This document shows positions 8,187 through 17,353 of a DNA stretch of 64,000 nucleotides, in pieces; positions within the stretch are counted from its first letter, which is position 1; the number at the start of each line of letters is the position of its first letter. A program made the position numbers and the translations under genes. The stretch is from DASXMT01 sp036521415 (GTDB lineage Bacteria > Actinomycetota > Acidimicrobiia > Acidimicrobiales > RAAP-2). The DNA lies in NCBI GenBank assembly GCA_036521415.1, contig DATDHU010000048.1:14181-78180 (forward strand), given 5' to 3'. The notes below the pieces were generated by a model. It saw only the letters and a program-made list of their open reading frames with translations. It had not been told where the DNA came from and ran no database searches.

Positions 8187-11114
8187 TTACAGGGACTGGC
8201 GGTGGACCAGGCGGGCAAAGGTGCCATCGGGCTCGGCCACCAGCTGGTCGTAGGTGCCCTGTTGTACGAGGCGGCCGTCGTCGAGCACGAGGATGCGGTC
8301 GGCGTTGCGGATGGTGGACAGCCGGTGGGCAATGATCACCCGGGTGGCGTGCATCTCCTCGATGTTCCGCATGACCACCGCCTGGCTGCGGTTGTCGAGG
8401 GCACTGGTGGCCTCGTCCAAGAAGATGACCCGGGGCTTGGCCGCCACCGCCCGGGCCAACAGGAGCAACTGCCGCTGACCGCCGGAGAACGCACCGCCGT
8501 ACTCGTTGACGACGGTATGCATCCCCATCGGCAGCGAGCGCACGTAGTCGTCGATTCCGGCGAACCGGGTGGCCACCCAGGCGTCGTCCATGGTGAGGTT
8601 CCGAGTGCCGATGATGTTGTGGAACACATCGTCGGGCGTCATCTGGGCCCCTTGGACCACCACGCCGCACTGCCGGCGGACCGCACGGACATCGAGTCCC
8701 GACAGGTCTTGCTGGTCGTAGCTGATGGTCCCTACCACCGGTTGGTCAAAGGCCAACAGGAGCCGCAGTAGCGTCGACTTCCCCGAACCGGAGGGCCCGA
8801 CGATGGCCACCAGCTCGCCGGGCGAGATCGAGAAGCTGACATCGTCGAGCACCAGCGGGTCGCTCCGGTCGTAGTGGTAGCTCACATGGCTCACGTCGAT
8901 GGCCCCCCGCACCACCCCGGGGTCGGCCTTCACCTCGGCCGTCTCGACGGCCGTCTCGAACAGGGGCCGGAGCCGCGTGTAATAGGGCACCGCCGCGGCC
9001 AGCACGCTCACCGAGATGCTGAGGATGACCATGCTGGCCACCACTTCGGTGAACGACGTGTTGAAGGCCAGAAAGGACCCGGGCGACACCGAGTGTGGCG
9101 GCAAGGTGGCGACGCCGATGAACACCAGCGCCGTGGCCAGCGGCACCCAGGCGGCGATGAAGCTGGTGAGGACGGCCAACGCCCGCCCGGCGTGCGTCGA
9201 CTCCCGCTTCAAGCTGGCGAACTTCTCCACCCAGGCGGCGAAGGCCCGCCGTTCGGCGTGCGCAACACGGAGCTTCGGTACCGCGCCCAGGATCTGGACC
9301 CCCAGGCCGACCACCTGGCCGTTGGCCGCCCGGACGGCGTCCTGCCTCCGGACGAGGACCCGAAAGGCCACCAGCATGGCGACCACACCGATGAGCACAG
9401 CCACGATGGCGAAGACAGCCAGTACCGGCTCGATGACGAAGAGGATGATGGCGTTGAAGAAGGTGATGAAGGCGGCCAGCACGGTGGGGACCAGGTACTG
9501 GGAGACCAGGGTGGCCATGCTCTCGATGCCCATGGCTCGGGTGGCGAGGTCGGCCGACATCCAGGACCGGAAGAAGGGAGGCGGGAGATCGAGCAGCCGG
9601 TCGAATACGGCCGCCTGCAACCCGAATGAGCCCTTGGACACCAGCCGAAGGCCCGAGAGGGACTGGACCAACGTGAGCCCTCCGATGGCCACGGCCGTGC
9701 CGACCAGCACGGCCACCAGCCACAACAGCCGGGAGCGGTCGCCCGCCGGCACCACGGTGTCGAAGATCACTCCAGCCACGATCGTGGGCAGAAGCGACAG
9801 GAGTCCCACCAGCATCCCGGCGATCAACAGGCGGCGCAGGTCCACGCCGACGTCACGGAGGACGAAGCGGAGCACCCCGCTTCCGGTCACCTGCTCGCGG
9901 GGTAACGGCCGATAGAACTGGATGGCTGCGGGCACCAACGTCGCCGCCAGCGCACCGTCGACGGCGCGGCGCTCGCCCTCGAGCGCGTCGACCAGGTCGT
10001 AGCCCCGCGCCCCCCGAGCGACCAGCGCCACCCAGCCGCCGTCGGACCTCCGTTGCGCCAGCAGGGGGCCCCCTGGGCTCCGCCACCAGCGATCGGTGAA
10101 CGCGACCTGACGGGCCCGCATGCGGGAGTACCGGGCGACCAGTGCCACGGGGTCGTCAGCCGACTCCATCACGGTCGGTGGCGGTTCGACCAATTCGATC
10201 CCGGCCGCCGCGGCCATCACCCGGCAGGCGGCCAGCAGGTCGTCGGTCGCCCGCAGGCGGCGCCGAGGCGGCGGTCCGGAGGCATCGAGGACGGACCCCA
10301 GCTCGGTGTAGGCGCTCACCCGGAGCTCTGCCTCGTACTGGGCCAGCCGGGCCAACCGCTCGGTCTCCATCTGGTGGCGCTGCTCGACCAGCTCGCCCAG
10401 CAGCTCGAGGCCCACGGCCACGAATGCATCGAGGCCCTCCCAGCCCCGGTCGTCCGACAGGGCTGCGGCACCGTTCAGCGGAACGACGGTGGTGGCGCGC
10501 TCGCACTCGAGGGGCGCACCGATGGGAAGGGGCACGATCCCCCGGACCGGCCGACCCCACAGGGTCAAGCCGTCGGACATGGGCACCCAGACCCCGGGAT
10601 GACGGGCGAAGGAGTGGTCGCCGGGGGCCAGCGCCACTTCGTCGCCGACGGCCACGGAGAGGGCAACTGACCCTACGTCGACCGCGTCCTCGTCCACGCC
10701 CGCCACCGAGCTGGCCATCCGGCCGACGAACCGTTCCAGGGCCTGGACGACGATGGGCTCCTGGCCGGCCAGTCGATGGAGCTCGGCGCGGGCGATCGGA
10801 CGGGCTTCGGTACCGGGGACGACACCGACCAGGCAGAGACCGAAGGACGAGTCTTCGGGCGTGGACGGATAGATCAGCGCTCCCGCCGGGGCGATGGTCA
10901 GGGGGTGCATGGGCCCTTCCGCTCGCCCGTCCACCAGCTCCACTGCGAACACCCGCACCTCGCCCGCCGTGACCACCCACGACACAGCCGGGTCGTCGAG
11001 GGCCAACCGGCCGTTGGTGGCCACCGTCCTGGTCGGGCCGAGCCCGGGCAGGTCGAGAACCGACTCGATCGACCCCGGGGGCACCACCGGGTCGATGGGA
11101 GGTTCGAGGGTCAC
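8187..11114 (-). CDS. NHLM-type peptide exporter, second ABC protein (no peptidase)
   Basis: 975 residues, typical of the large non-peptidase ABC protein of NHLM bacteriocin export systems. About 410 N-terminal residues form a poorly conserved soluble region, then a six-helix exporter membrane domain (about 420-690) and a C-terminal ATPase with GPSGSGKST, the signature FSGGQRQ and Walker B VIFLDEATSALD. It starts at GTG in a GTGA overlap with the C39 exporter stop, so both are made together and probably pair at the membrane. An upstream in-frame extension is antisense shadow of the partner gene. Confidence 0.9.
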   Translation of the reverse strand: MTLEPPIDPVVPPGSIESVLDLPGLGPTRTVATNGRLALDDPAVSWVVTAGEVRVFAVELVDGRAEGPMHPLTIAPAGALIYPSTPEDSSFGLCLVGVVPGTEARPIARAELHRLAGQEPIVVQALERFVGRMASSVAGVDEDAVDVGSVALSVAVGDEVALAPGDHSFARHPGVWVPMSDGLTLWGRPVRGIVPLPIGAPLECERATTVVPLNGAAALSDDRGWEGLDAFVAVGLELLGELVEQRHQMETERLARLAQYEAELRVSAYTELGSVLDASGPPPRRRLRATDDLLAACRVMAAAAGIELVEPPPTVMESADDPVALVARYSRMRARQVAFTDRWWRSPGGPLLAQRRSDGGWVALVARGARGYDLVDALEGERRAVDGALAATLVPAAIQFYRPLPREQVTGSGVLRFVLRDVGVDLRRLLIAGMLVGLLSLLPTIVAGVIFDTVVPAGDRSRLLWLVAVLVGTAVAIGGLTLVQSLSGLRLVSKGSFGLQAAVFDRLLDLPPPFFRSWMSADLATRAMGIESMATLVSQYLVPTVLAAFITFFNAIILFVIEPVLAVFAIVAVLIGVVAMLVAFRVLVRRQDAVRAANGQVVGLGVQILGAVPKLRVAHAERRAFAAWVEKFASLKRESTHAGRALAVLTSFIAAWVPLATALVFIGVATLPPHSVSPGSFLAFNTSFTEVVASMVILSISVSVLAAAVPYYTRLRPLFETAVETAEVKADPGVVRGAIDVSHVSYHYDRSDPLVLDDVSFSISPGELVAIVGPSGSGKSTLLRLLLAFDQPVVGTISYDQQDLSGLDVRAVRRQCGVVVQGAQMTPDDVFHNIIGTRNLTMDDAWVATRFAGIDDYVRSLPMGMHTVVNEYGGAFSGGQRQLLLLARAVAAKPRVIFLDEATSALDNRSQAVVMRNIEEMHATRVIIAHRLSTIRNADRILVLDDGRLVQQGTYDQLVAEPDGTFARLVHRQSL

Positions 11115-13393
11115 TCGGCCACCAACGTCGAGTACAGGCCGCCCTCGGCGATCAGGTCGTCGTGGGTCCCCCGCTGCACAGTTCGGCCACGGTCCATCAC
11201 GATGATCTCGTCGGCGTCCCGAATGGTCGACAGCCGGTGGGCGACGATCAGGCACGAGCAACCCCGGGCTCGGATGTTCCGGTCGATCTCCTCTTCCACC
11301 ACGGGATCGAGCGCGCTGGTCGCCTCGTCCAAGACGACGAACGACGGGTTGCCGGTCAGGGCCCGGGCGATCTCGAGCCGCTGGCGCTGGCCACCGCTCC
11401 AGTCGCCGCCCCCCTCCTGCATGACCCGGTCGAACCCGCCGGGACGACGGACCACGTCGGCATGGATCGAGGCGTCGCGAGCCGCGGCCACCAGCGAGGC
11501 GCTGGTCGTGGTCGGGTCCCACAGGGTCAGGTTGTCGCGCACGGTGCCGGCGAACAGCACGACGTCCTGGTCCACGAAGGCGAGCGACGCGGCCATGACG
11601 TCAGGCGGGATGTGACGGCGCGGTGTGGAGTCGAAGAGCACCCGGCCGTGCCAGGGCTTGTACAGGCCGCACACCAGCTTGGCGATGGTGGACTTTCCCG
11701 ATCCGGAGGGCCCGACGATGGCCACCCGGTGGCCCGGCTTCACGGTCAGGTGGAACCCCGAAAGGAGAGGCTCGGCGAACCGGTCATAGCCGAAGGTCAC
11801 GTCGGACAGCTCGAGCAGGCCGCTCAGCTTTCGCCCGACCCGGGCCGGGACCCCAGCCGCCCCGTCCACTGTGGCCCGGGTGCGCGCCTCGCTCCCGATG
11901 TCGGCGGCCGTCCCGGTCAGCATCTCGTCCTCGGGGTGGTTCAGCACGTCGTCGACGCTGGCCAACTTGCCCGACATGTCCTGGGTGACGGCACCAAGCT
12001 CCACGAGCTGGGCGATGGGGGCGTTGAAGTTGGTGCTGAGCGACTGGAAGGCGGCCAGCGTGCCGAGAGAGAGGGCGCCATGCAGTACCTCCCACCCGCC
12101 GAAGCCCAGGATGACGACGACGTTCAGCATGGACAGGAGGACGGGCACGCTGCTGACGACCGCCGTGGGCACGCCCAGCTGCTGGTTGGAGTTGGACATC
12201 TTGGCCTGGTAGCCGGCCCACCGGGCGAAGATGCCCCCCTCCTCGCCCGTGGCCTTGATGGCCTCGATGTTCTGGATGCCCCCGATGGCGGTGGAGACCA
12301 ACTTTCCCTCCTCGAGCACGATCTTGCGACTGGCATTGGCGCGCCGGGTGGCGCTGGACCGGAGCACGACCAGGTTGATGAGGGCGAAGGCCAGGGTGAT
12401 GACACCGAGCACGGGCGAGTAGATGAACATGAGCACGGCGAAGAAGGCCACGGTCACCAGCTTCAGCAGGGCCGTGGTGAACTGGCTGGACAGAAGGCTG
12501 GCCACCTCGTCGTTCACGTTCAGGCGAGTGACCAACGTGCCGGCGTAGCGCTGCTGGAAAAAGGGGATGGGCAGGCGCAGGAGGTGCTCGATGAACCGGC
12601 TGGACATCGAGAGTGACAGCTTGGTCGACAGGCGGACCAGGGTGGCCTGTTGGATCCAGGTGAGCGCGGCAGAGACGGCCGCGGCCAGGAGCAGCCCGCC
12701 GATCAAGGCGAGGATGATCCCGTTCCCATGCCGGTTGGTCGGGGCCAGGACGTCGTTGACCAGGACCTGGAGGAAGGCGGGCAATGCCAGTCCGGGAACG
12801 ATGAGGCCGAGCCCGGCCAGCAGGCACATGGCCAGCGCGCCGCGGGCCCCCCGTAGGCGGGAGGCCAGGCCCCGGACCAGTGAGGGCTCCTCGCCGGTGG
12901 GCACGAAATCAGGGCCGGGCGCGAAGGTGAGGACTACCCCGGTGAAGGCCTCGTCGAATTCGTTCCACGGCACGTGGCGCGGCCCGTTGGCCGGGTCGTT
13001 GATCCACACCCCCGAGCGGTTGGCCCCCTCCACCACGACGAAATGGTTGAAGTTCCAAAAGGCGATGGCCGGGAGCACGGTGGTGGCCAGGTCGGCGACC
13101 TCAATCCGCAAACCCTTGCTTTCCAGGCCCAGGGAACGGCCCGCCTTCAAGACGTTGGAGGCCGAGGACCCGTCGCGGGTCACCCCGCAAGCCACCCGCA
13201 GCTCCTCGAGCGAGACCCAGCTCCCGTGAAAGGCGAGCACCATGGACAGTGCGGCCGCGCCGCACTCGACCGCTTCCATCTGGAGCACGGTCGGCGTGTG
13301 CCGACGGTGGGCACGGAACTCCCCTGTCGGCACAGCGGGGTGGCCGTCGGGTGCCTCCGGGGTCACCCGGACCTCGTCCACGCGGTATGACAC
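11111..13393 (-). CDS. NHLM-type C39 peptidase-containing ABC exporter
   Basis: 760-residue peptidase-ABC transporter that cleaves leader peptides after a double glycine and exports the core. The C39 peptidase is intact: Cys44 in QMEAVECGAAAL, His117 in FNHFVVVEG and Asp133 in INDP. Six membrane helices follow (about 170-430), then an ATPase with GPSGSGKST, signature WSGGQRQR and VVLDEATSALD. It sits between the secretion protein (13 nt upstream) and the second ABC gene (GTGA overlap). The presumed substrate is the NHLP precursor at 15770. Confidence 0.93.
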   Translation of the reverse strand: MSYRVDEVRVTPEAPDGHPAVPTGEFRAHRRHTPTVLQMEAVECGAAALSMVLAFHGSWVSLEELRVACGVTRDGSSASNVLKAGRSLGLESKGLRIEVADLATTVLPAIAFWNFNHFVVVEGANRSGVWINDPANGPRHVPWNEFDEAFTGVVLTFAPGPDFVPTGEEPSLVRGLASRLRGARGALAMCLLAGLGLIVPGLALPAFLQVLVNDVLAPTNRHGNGIILALIGGLLLAAAVSAALTWIQQATLVRLSTKLSLSMSSRFIEHLLRLPIPFFQQRYAGTLVTRLNVNDEVASLLSSQFTTALLKLVTVAFFAVLMFIYSPVLGVITLAFALINLVVLRSSATRRANASRKIVLEEGKLVSTAIGGIQNIEAIKATGEEGGIFARWAGYQAKMSNSNQQLGVPTAVVSSVPVLLSMLNVVVILGFGGWEVLHGALSLGTLAAFQSLSTNFNAPIAQLVELGAVTQDMSGKLASVDDVLNHPEDEMLTGTAADIGSEARTRATVDGAAGVPARVGRKLSGLLELSDVTFGYDRFAEPLLSGFHLTVKPGHRVAIVGPSGSGKSTIAKLVCGLYKPWHGRVLFDSTPRRHIPPDVMAASLAFVDQDVVLFAGTVRDNLTLWDPTTTSASLVAAARDASIHADVVRRPGGFDRVMQEGGGDWSGGQRQRLEIARALTGNPSFVVLDEATSALDPVVEEEIDRNIRARGCSCLIVAHRLSTIRDADEIIVMDRGRTVQRGTHDDLIAEGGLYSTLVAE

Positions 13394-13406
13394 GGTCTCC
13401 TGGCCC

Positions 13407-14216
13407 TCAGACGACGTAGCTGATGGGGTGGCGCGATCCGACCACGATGGTCACGTCGGCCGGGAGCCCGCCGGTCAAAGCCGCATAGCTCGGGCCCTGT
13501 CCGATCGACCACGCATAGCCACTGGGGGTACGGGCCGGCTCGAGGGACATCAGTACCTCGGTCACCGGGCCCGACGAGCTCACCTGCTGTACCAATGACT
13601 GATTCTGGAGAACCTCCTGCAGGCGCTGCTGGGTGGCAGGGAAGGGGGCGACCGATACGACCCTGGCCTTCAAGTACCCATAGGCGGACGGGGCCACGGT
13701 ACTCGGCGACACTTGTGTAGCTGACCCCACCGGGATCTCGTGGGCCAGGCCGGTCGGGATGTAGGCGTGTACGACCAGGGTGTCGTCGAGCGGGCGGATC
13801 ACCGCCATCTGGGCGCCGGGGCTGACGTACTCCTGCTGGCTCACGGCCACCTCCACCACGTAGCCGGTGACCGGGGACCGGACGGTCGCCGCGTCCCCGG
13901 CCGCATCGGTGATGAGGGCGAGGGCCTCGCCCGACACCACCGGATCGTTCACCTGCACGTCGAGGACCGACACGATGCCCGCGGTTGCCGCCTGCACGCT
14001 GTTCCAACCATCTTTCGGGAGGAAGAAGCCGGTGCCGCCCACGCTGACCGGAACGGTGGACACGATCGACCAGACGAGGGCAACGGTCACAGCAGCCAAC
14101 AAGGTGACGAGGGCTATCCAGGCACCCGGCTTGGCCGGCTTGATGCGCGTGTCGAGCTGCTCGGGCGACTCGATCTTCTCGACGGCACGCGACCGGAATG
14201 CACCCAAGGACAGCAC
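13407..14216 (-). CDS. NHLM-type secretion protein, HlyD/membrane-fusion-like
   Basis: 269 residues with one membrane anchor at about 32-56 and a biotinyl/lipoyl-like domain recognisable at TVRSPVTGYVVEVAV and the matching IVSVLDVQVNDPV half. This is the periplasmic-adaptor-like subunit that accompanies NHLM exporters, here in an organism presumed Gram-positive. It is the first gene of the three-gene exporter operon. The GTG start lies 6 nt after a TAAAGT box, implying a leaderless transcript. Confidence 0.88.
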   Translation of the reverse strand: MLSLGAFRSRAVEKIESPEQLDTRIKPAKPGAWIALVTLLAAVTVALVWSIVSTVPVSVGGTGFFLPKDGWNSVQAATAGIVSVLDVQVNDPVVSGEALALITDAAGDAATVRSPVTGYVVEVAVSQQEYVSPGAQMAVIRPLDDTLVVHAYIPTGLAHEIPVGSATQVSPSTVAPSAYGYLKARVVSVAPFPATQQRLQEVLQNQSLVQQVSSSGPVTEVLMSLEPARTPSGYAWSIGQGPSYAALTGGLPADVTIVVGSRHPISYVV

Positions 14217-14222
14217 GGGCGG

Positions 14223-14228
14223 ACTTTA
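14223..14228 (-). promoter_or_regulatory. -10 element TAAAGT for the exporter operon
   Basis: TAAAGT on the minus strand, then 6 nt, then the GTG at 14216. It is the only promoter-like sequence before the three exporter genes. The 103-nt divergent gap also carries TAGAGT (14262-14267) on the plus strand for the lipoprotein gene. Confidence 0.45.
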
Positions 14229-14319
14229 GCCACTCGCGCCAGACCGCTGACGGCTGGACGGTAGAGTCGCTGGGTCACATGCGTGGGAGCCGGGCACGCT
14301 CGCTTGGAGGGCAGCACCG

Positions 14320-15609
14320 ATGGGGACAGGACGACGCGTCTGGGCCTGGGGTCGACCGCCCGGCACCGCTTCCCCCTCTCCGCCCATGACGCCGCGCCGG
14401 CCGCGTCGCTCTGCACGGGCAGCGCTGGCCGTCACGGCACTGACAGTGGCCGGATGTGGCACGGCGGCCGAAACCCAGGTCGCCACGTCGGGCGCGTGGG
14501 CCGGCCATGTCATCACCATCGGCGCCGTTTACTCGAGCACCGGCGCCGGCAGCGCCTATGGGCCGCAATCGATCCTCGGAGCGAAGTTGGCGGCCTCGCA
14601 GATCAACGCGGCCGGTGGCGTGCGGGGGGCAAAGATCCAACTGATCTTCCGGGACGACGGTTCCGTCCCGGCCAACGCGGCCGCCGAGACCAGCCAGCTC
14701 ATCACCAGCCAGCACGTCCTGGCCCTGCTCGGGCCGACGCTGTCGAATACGGCCGCCGCCGCCCACGCCGTGGCCGACCAGGGCCAGACGGTCATGATGG
14801 CCACCAGCAACAGTGGCCCCGGGATCGTGGGGGACTGCTCGTTCCCGTGCACATGGATCTTCCGTGACTCGCTGGGCGACGCCACCGCCATCCCAGCCAA
14901 CATCGCCGCCTTTGCCCAGTCGGCCCACCCGTCGACCGCAGCCATCGTGTACCCGGCCGCCGGGGACACGCTGGGTACGGACCAGGCCCAGATCGTCCAA
15001 CAGGCGCTGCCCCTCGACCACATAGGGCTCATCGCCTCGGTGGCCTACCCGACGGACGGATCGAGCCTCGGGCCGTCGGTGGCTCAGGCGATCGCCGGTC
15101 ACCCCGACCTGCTCTTCGTCGCCGGCTCGTCCTCGGCCGACCTGGTCCAGGCCGTACAGGCCGCCCGCCAGCAGGGGTTCCTGGGCAAATTGCTCGGAGC
15201 CAACACGTTCAATTCGAGCCAGGTGGCAGCCGGGGTGGGCGCAGCAGGCATCGGCGCCCAGAGTGCTGCGGCCTGGTACGAGGGTAATGCCTTCCCGGCC
15301 AACACCAACTTCGTCGACGCCTACGAGAACGCCTACCACCAGACTCCCGACCAGTTCGCCGCCCAGGCCTATACCGGCGTGCAGCTCATGGCCCACGGCG
15401 CCAGCCAGGCCCAGCTCGGCTTCACCAACGTGGCCGCCGACCGCAAGCAGTTCCTGACCGCTCTGGCCGGCGTGAACATCCAGACCGCGCTCGGACCGTT
15501 CAGCTTCACGCCAGGCCACGATGTGCAGCAGCCGATATGGATCGTGCAGATGAACGGCCAGGGAGGCTTCTCCCTCGTCACGTCGGAACTGTCCAACCCG
15601 GCCTCATGA
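14320..15609 (+). CDS. LivJ-like substrate-binding lipoprotein, orphan
   Basis: 429-residue periplasmic-binding-protein type I of the branched-chain amino acid (Peripla_BP_6) family. A lipobox LTVAGC near residue 46 predicts a lipid anchor. The domain begins ITIGAVYSSTGAGSAYGPQ. GGAGGG sits about 8 nt before this ATG and decides the start, though it gives an unusually long n-region; ATG 14386 would give a conventional signal peptide. No permease or ATPase of a Liv transporter is present, so it may act as a sensor or use a distant transporter. It lies between the exporter operon and the RiPP precursor. Confidence 0.85.
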   Translation: MGTGRRVWAWGRPPGTASPSPPMTPRRPRRSARAALAVTALTVAGCGTAAETQVATSGAWAGHVITIGAVYSSTGAGSAYGPQSILGAKLAASQINAAGGVRGAKIQLIFRDDGSVPANAAAETSQLITSQHVLALLGPTLSNTAAAAHAVADQGQTVMMATSNSGPGIVGDCSFPCTWIFRDSLGDATAIPANIAAFAQSAHPSTAAIVYPAAGDTLGTDQAQIVQQALPLDHIGLIASVAYPTDGSSLGPSVAQAIAGHPDLLFVAGSSSADLVQAVQAARQQGFLGKLLGANTFNSSQVAAGVGAAGIGAQSAAAWYEGNAFPANTNFVDAYENAYHQTPDQFAAQAYTGVQLMAHGASQAQLGFTNVAADRKQFLTALAGVNIQTALGPFSFTPGHDVQQPIWIVQMNGQGGFSLVTSELSNPAS

Positions 15610-15711
15610 CCACGCCGGTGCGATCCGGTGCAGCCACCGCGGACCGTAGTGCGAGTGCAACCACGATGAGAAGCACCAGGTGGCGACGGTGATCGCGGCC
15701 ACCGCCCGCGC

Positions 15712-15717
15712 TAACAT
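15712..15717 (+). promoter_or_regulatory. -10 element TAACAT for the NHLP precursor
   Basis: TAACAT lies 52 nt before the GTG at 15770. Initiation about 7 nt downstream would give a short leader containing the AAGGAG ribosome site at 15758-15763. This would let the precursor be transcribed independently of the lipoprotein gene. Confidence 0.35.
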
Positions 15718-15769
15718 CTCGCCAAACGTTTCGCCTGGGGCCGGGGCCCCGATCACCAAGGAGATCCCT

Positions 15770-16051
15770 GTGGCGATGACCATGCAGGAGATTCAGCAGA
15801 AGTCCGCCGTCGACAGCGCGTTCCGCGCCTCGCTGCTGGCCGACCCCAAGGCAGCGCTGGCGTCGGTGGGACTCGACGTCCCCGACGGCATCACCGTCGA
15901 CGTCATCGAGGCCGGCTACAACCGGCTCCCGATCGTCCTTCCTCCGGTGCAGAGCGGCGAATTGAGCGACGAGGCACTGGCCGGGATGGTCGGCGGAGCG
16001 GCACAGGCCGTGTCGGGCAGCGAGTTCATCACCAACGTCATCGGCACCTGA
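15770..16051 (+). CDS. NHLP leader RiPP precursor peptide
   Basis: 93-residue precursor of the nitrile-hydratase-like leader peptide class. Diagnostic segments are FRASLLADPKAALASVGLDV (residues 18-37), the strand IVLPPV and the pre-cleavage helix ELSDEALAGMVGG (64-76). Cleavage after Gly76 leaves the 17-residue core AAQAVSGSEFITNVIGT, small, uncharged apart from one Glu, and without Cys. The GTG start is set by AAGGAG six nt upstream; ATGs 6 and 12 nt further in are less well spaced. A C39 exporter set lies 1.5 kb away on the other strand. No YcaO, LanM, radical-SAM or nitrile-hydratase gene is in the window, so the modification, if any, is unknown. Confidence 0.9.
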   Translation: MAMTMQEIQQKSAVDSAFRASLLADPKAALASVGLDVPDGITVDVIEAGYNRLPIVLPPVQSGELSDEALAGMVGGAAQAVSGSEFITNVIGT

Positions 16052-16094
16052 GCGGTGCTGGGGACACGACGGCGGTGACCTCGCCGGGACCTGC

Positions 16095-17267
16095 TCATGG
16101 GGCCTCCTCGGTGGCCGGGAGGGGCGGGCCCGATGCAACTGCTTGCCCGCCGACCGAACGCCGCATGGCCGCATGCAGCCCGTCGGGGGTGAGCACGCCA
16201 AGGTAGCGGCCGTGTTCGGCGACCGGGATCCAGCTGACGTCTCGCTGGAGCATCTCGGCCAGGGCCGTCCGCATGGAGCTTCCCAGCGGGACCTCGACGG
16301 CGAAGCGCGTGAGCCGGTCGCCCACGACGCCGTCGAGCCCGGGATCGAGCGGGACCCAGCCCGACAAGACGCCGTCCGGCCCGACGACCACGGCCCACCG
16401 GCTGTCGCCCGCTCCTCCCCCGGAACCGTTGCCGGGACGAGCCGAGGCTCGAGCCTCGGCCATGGTCAGCGCCGGCCCGACCACCGGGGGGTGATCCAGG
16501 TCGTCCACGCCGATGTGCACGACGGCCAGGCGGCGAACGCCGCGATCGGAGCCGACGAAGTCGGCGACGAACTCGGTGGCCGGATGGCCGAGGATCTCTT
16601 CGGGCGTGTCGTACTGCTCGAGGACGGCTCCCTTGGACAGGACGGCGATGCGGTCGCCGAGCTTGGCCGCTTCTTCGATGTCGTGGGTCACGAAGACGAT
16701 GGTCTTGTTCAACTTGGCCTGCAGGTCGAGGAACTGGTTCTGGAGCCGTTGCCGGGTGACCGGGTCGACGGCGGCGAACGGCTCGTCCATCAACAGCACT
16801 GGCGGGTCGGCGCCCAGTGCCCGGGCCACACCCACCCGCTGCCGCTCCCCCCCGGAGAGCTCGTGGGGGAACCGGCGGCCGTAGTCGTCAGGGTCCAGCC
16901 CGACCAGCTCCAAGAGCTCGACGACCCGCCGGGCCACGCGCTCCTTGTCCCAACCGAGCAGGCGGGGAACCGTAGCCACGTTGTCGAAGATCCGGCGATG
17001 CGGGAAGAGACCTCCCTGTTGGATGACGTACCCGATCCCCCGACGCAGGGTCACCGGGTCCATGGCCAGCACGTCGCGGTCGTCGATCAGGATGCGCCCG
17101 CTGGTGGGCTCGATGAGCCGGTTGATCATGCGCAGGGTCGTCGTCTTGCCGCAGCCCGAGGGCCCGATGAGGATGCACAACTCCCCATCGGGAACGGTCA
17201 GGGTGAGGGCGTCGACCGCCACCTCACGGGAGCCATACCGTTTGGACACGGCGTCCAGCGTGATCAT
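16095..17267 (-). CDS. opuCA: glycine betaine/choline-type ABC transporter ATPase with CBS pair
   Basis: 390-residue OpuCA/ProV-like ATPase. Walker A is GPSGCGKTTTLRMINRLIEP, followed by IQQGGLFPH, the signature LSGGERQR and Walker B VLLMDEPFAAVDP. Residues about 245-375 hold two degenerate CBS modules (WAVVVGPDGVLSGW; DVSWIPVAEHGRYLGVLTP), which in OpuA-type transporters sense ionic strength. It is divergent from its permease genes, unlike the usual single operon. TAACGT lies 9 nt upstream of the ATG. Confidence 0.87.
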   Translation of the reverse strand: MITLDAVSKRYGSREVAVDALTLTVPDGELCILIGPSGCGKTTTLRMINRLIEPTSGRILIDDRDVLAMDPVTLRRGIGYVIQQGGLFPHRRIFDNVATVPRLLGWDKERVARRVVELLELVGLDPDDYGRRFPHELSGGERQRVGVARALGADPPVLLMDEPFAAVDPVTRQRLQNQFLDLQAKLNKTIVFVTHDIEEAAKLGDRIAVLSKGAVLEQYDTPEEILGHPATEFVADFVGSDRGVRRLAVVHIGVDDLDHPPVVGPALTMAEARASARPGNGSGGGAGDSRWAVVVGPDGVLSGWVPLDPGLDGVVGDRLTRFAVEVPLGSSMRTALAEMLQRDVSWIPVAEHGRYLGVLTPDGLHAAMRRSVGGQAVASGPPLPATEEAP

Positions 17268-17341
17268 CGGAAGGCCACGTTATCGACCGGCAGCCGCCTC
17301 CACGCCCGCTGCCGTCCCGGCACCATCGAGACCCTGCCCGC

Positions 17342-17347
17342 TAACCT
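17342..17347 (+). promoter_or_regulatory. -10 element TAACCT, leaderless type
   Basis: TAACCT, 6 nt, then the ATG of the first permease at 17354. A minus-strand TAACGT (17277-17282) serves the ATPase gene, so the transporter is run from back-to-back promoters. Confidence 0.45.
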
Positions 17348-17353
17348 CGGCCA

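Noticed and set aside
11115..11522. Extension of the second ABC protein upstream of 11114
   Set aside because: The residues are antisense to the C39 exporter ATPase; the GTGA overlap gives a natural start.
15680..15769. A longer N-terminus for the NHLP precursor from an ATG at 15680
   Set aside because: The added 30 residues do not resemble NHLP leaders and a well-spaced AAGGAG precedes the GTG at 15770.
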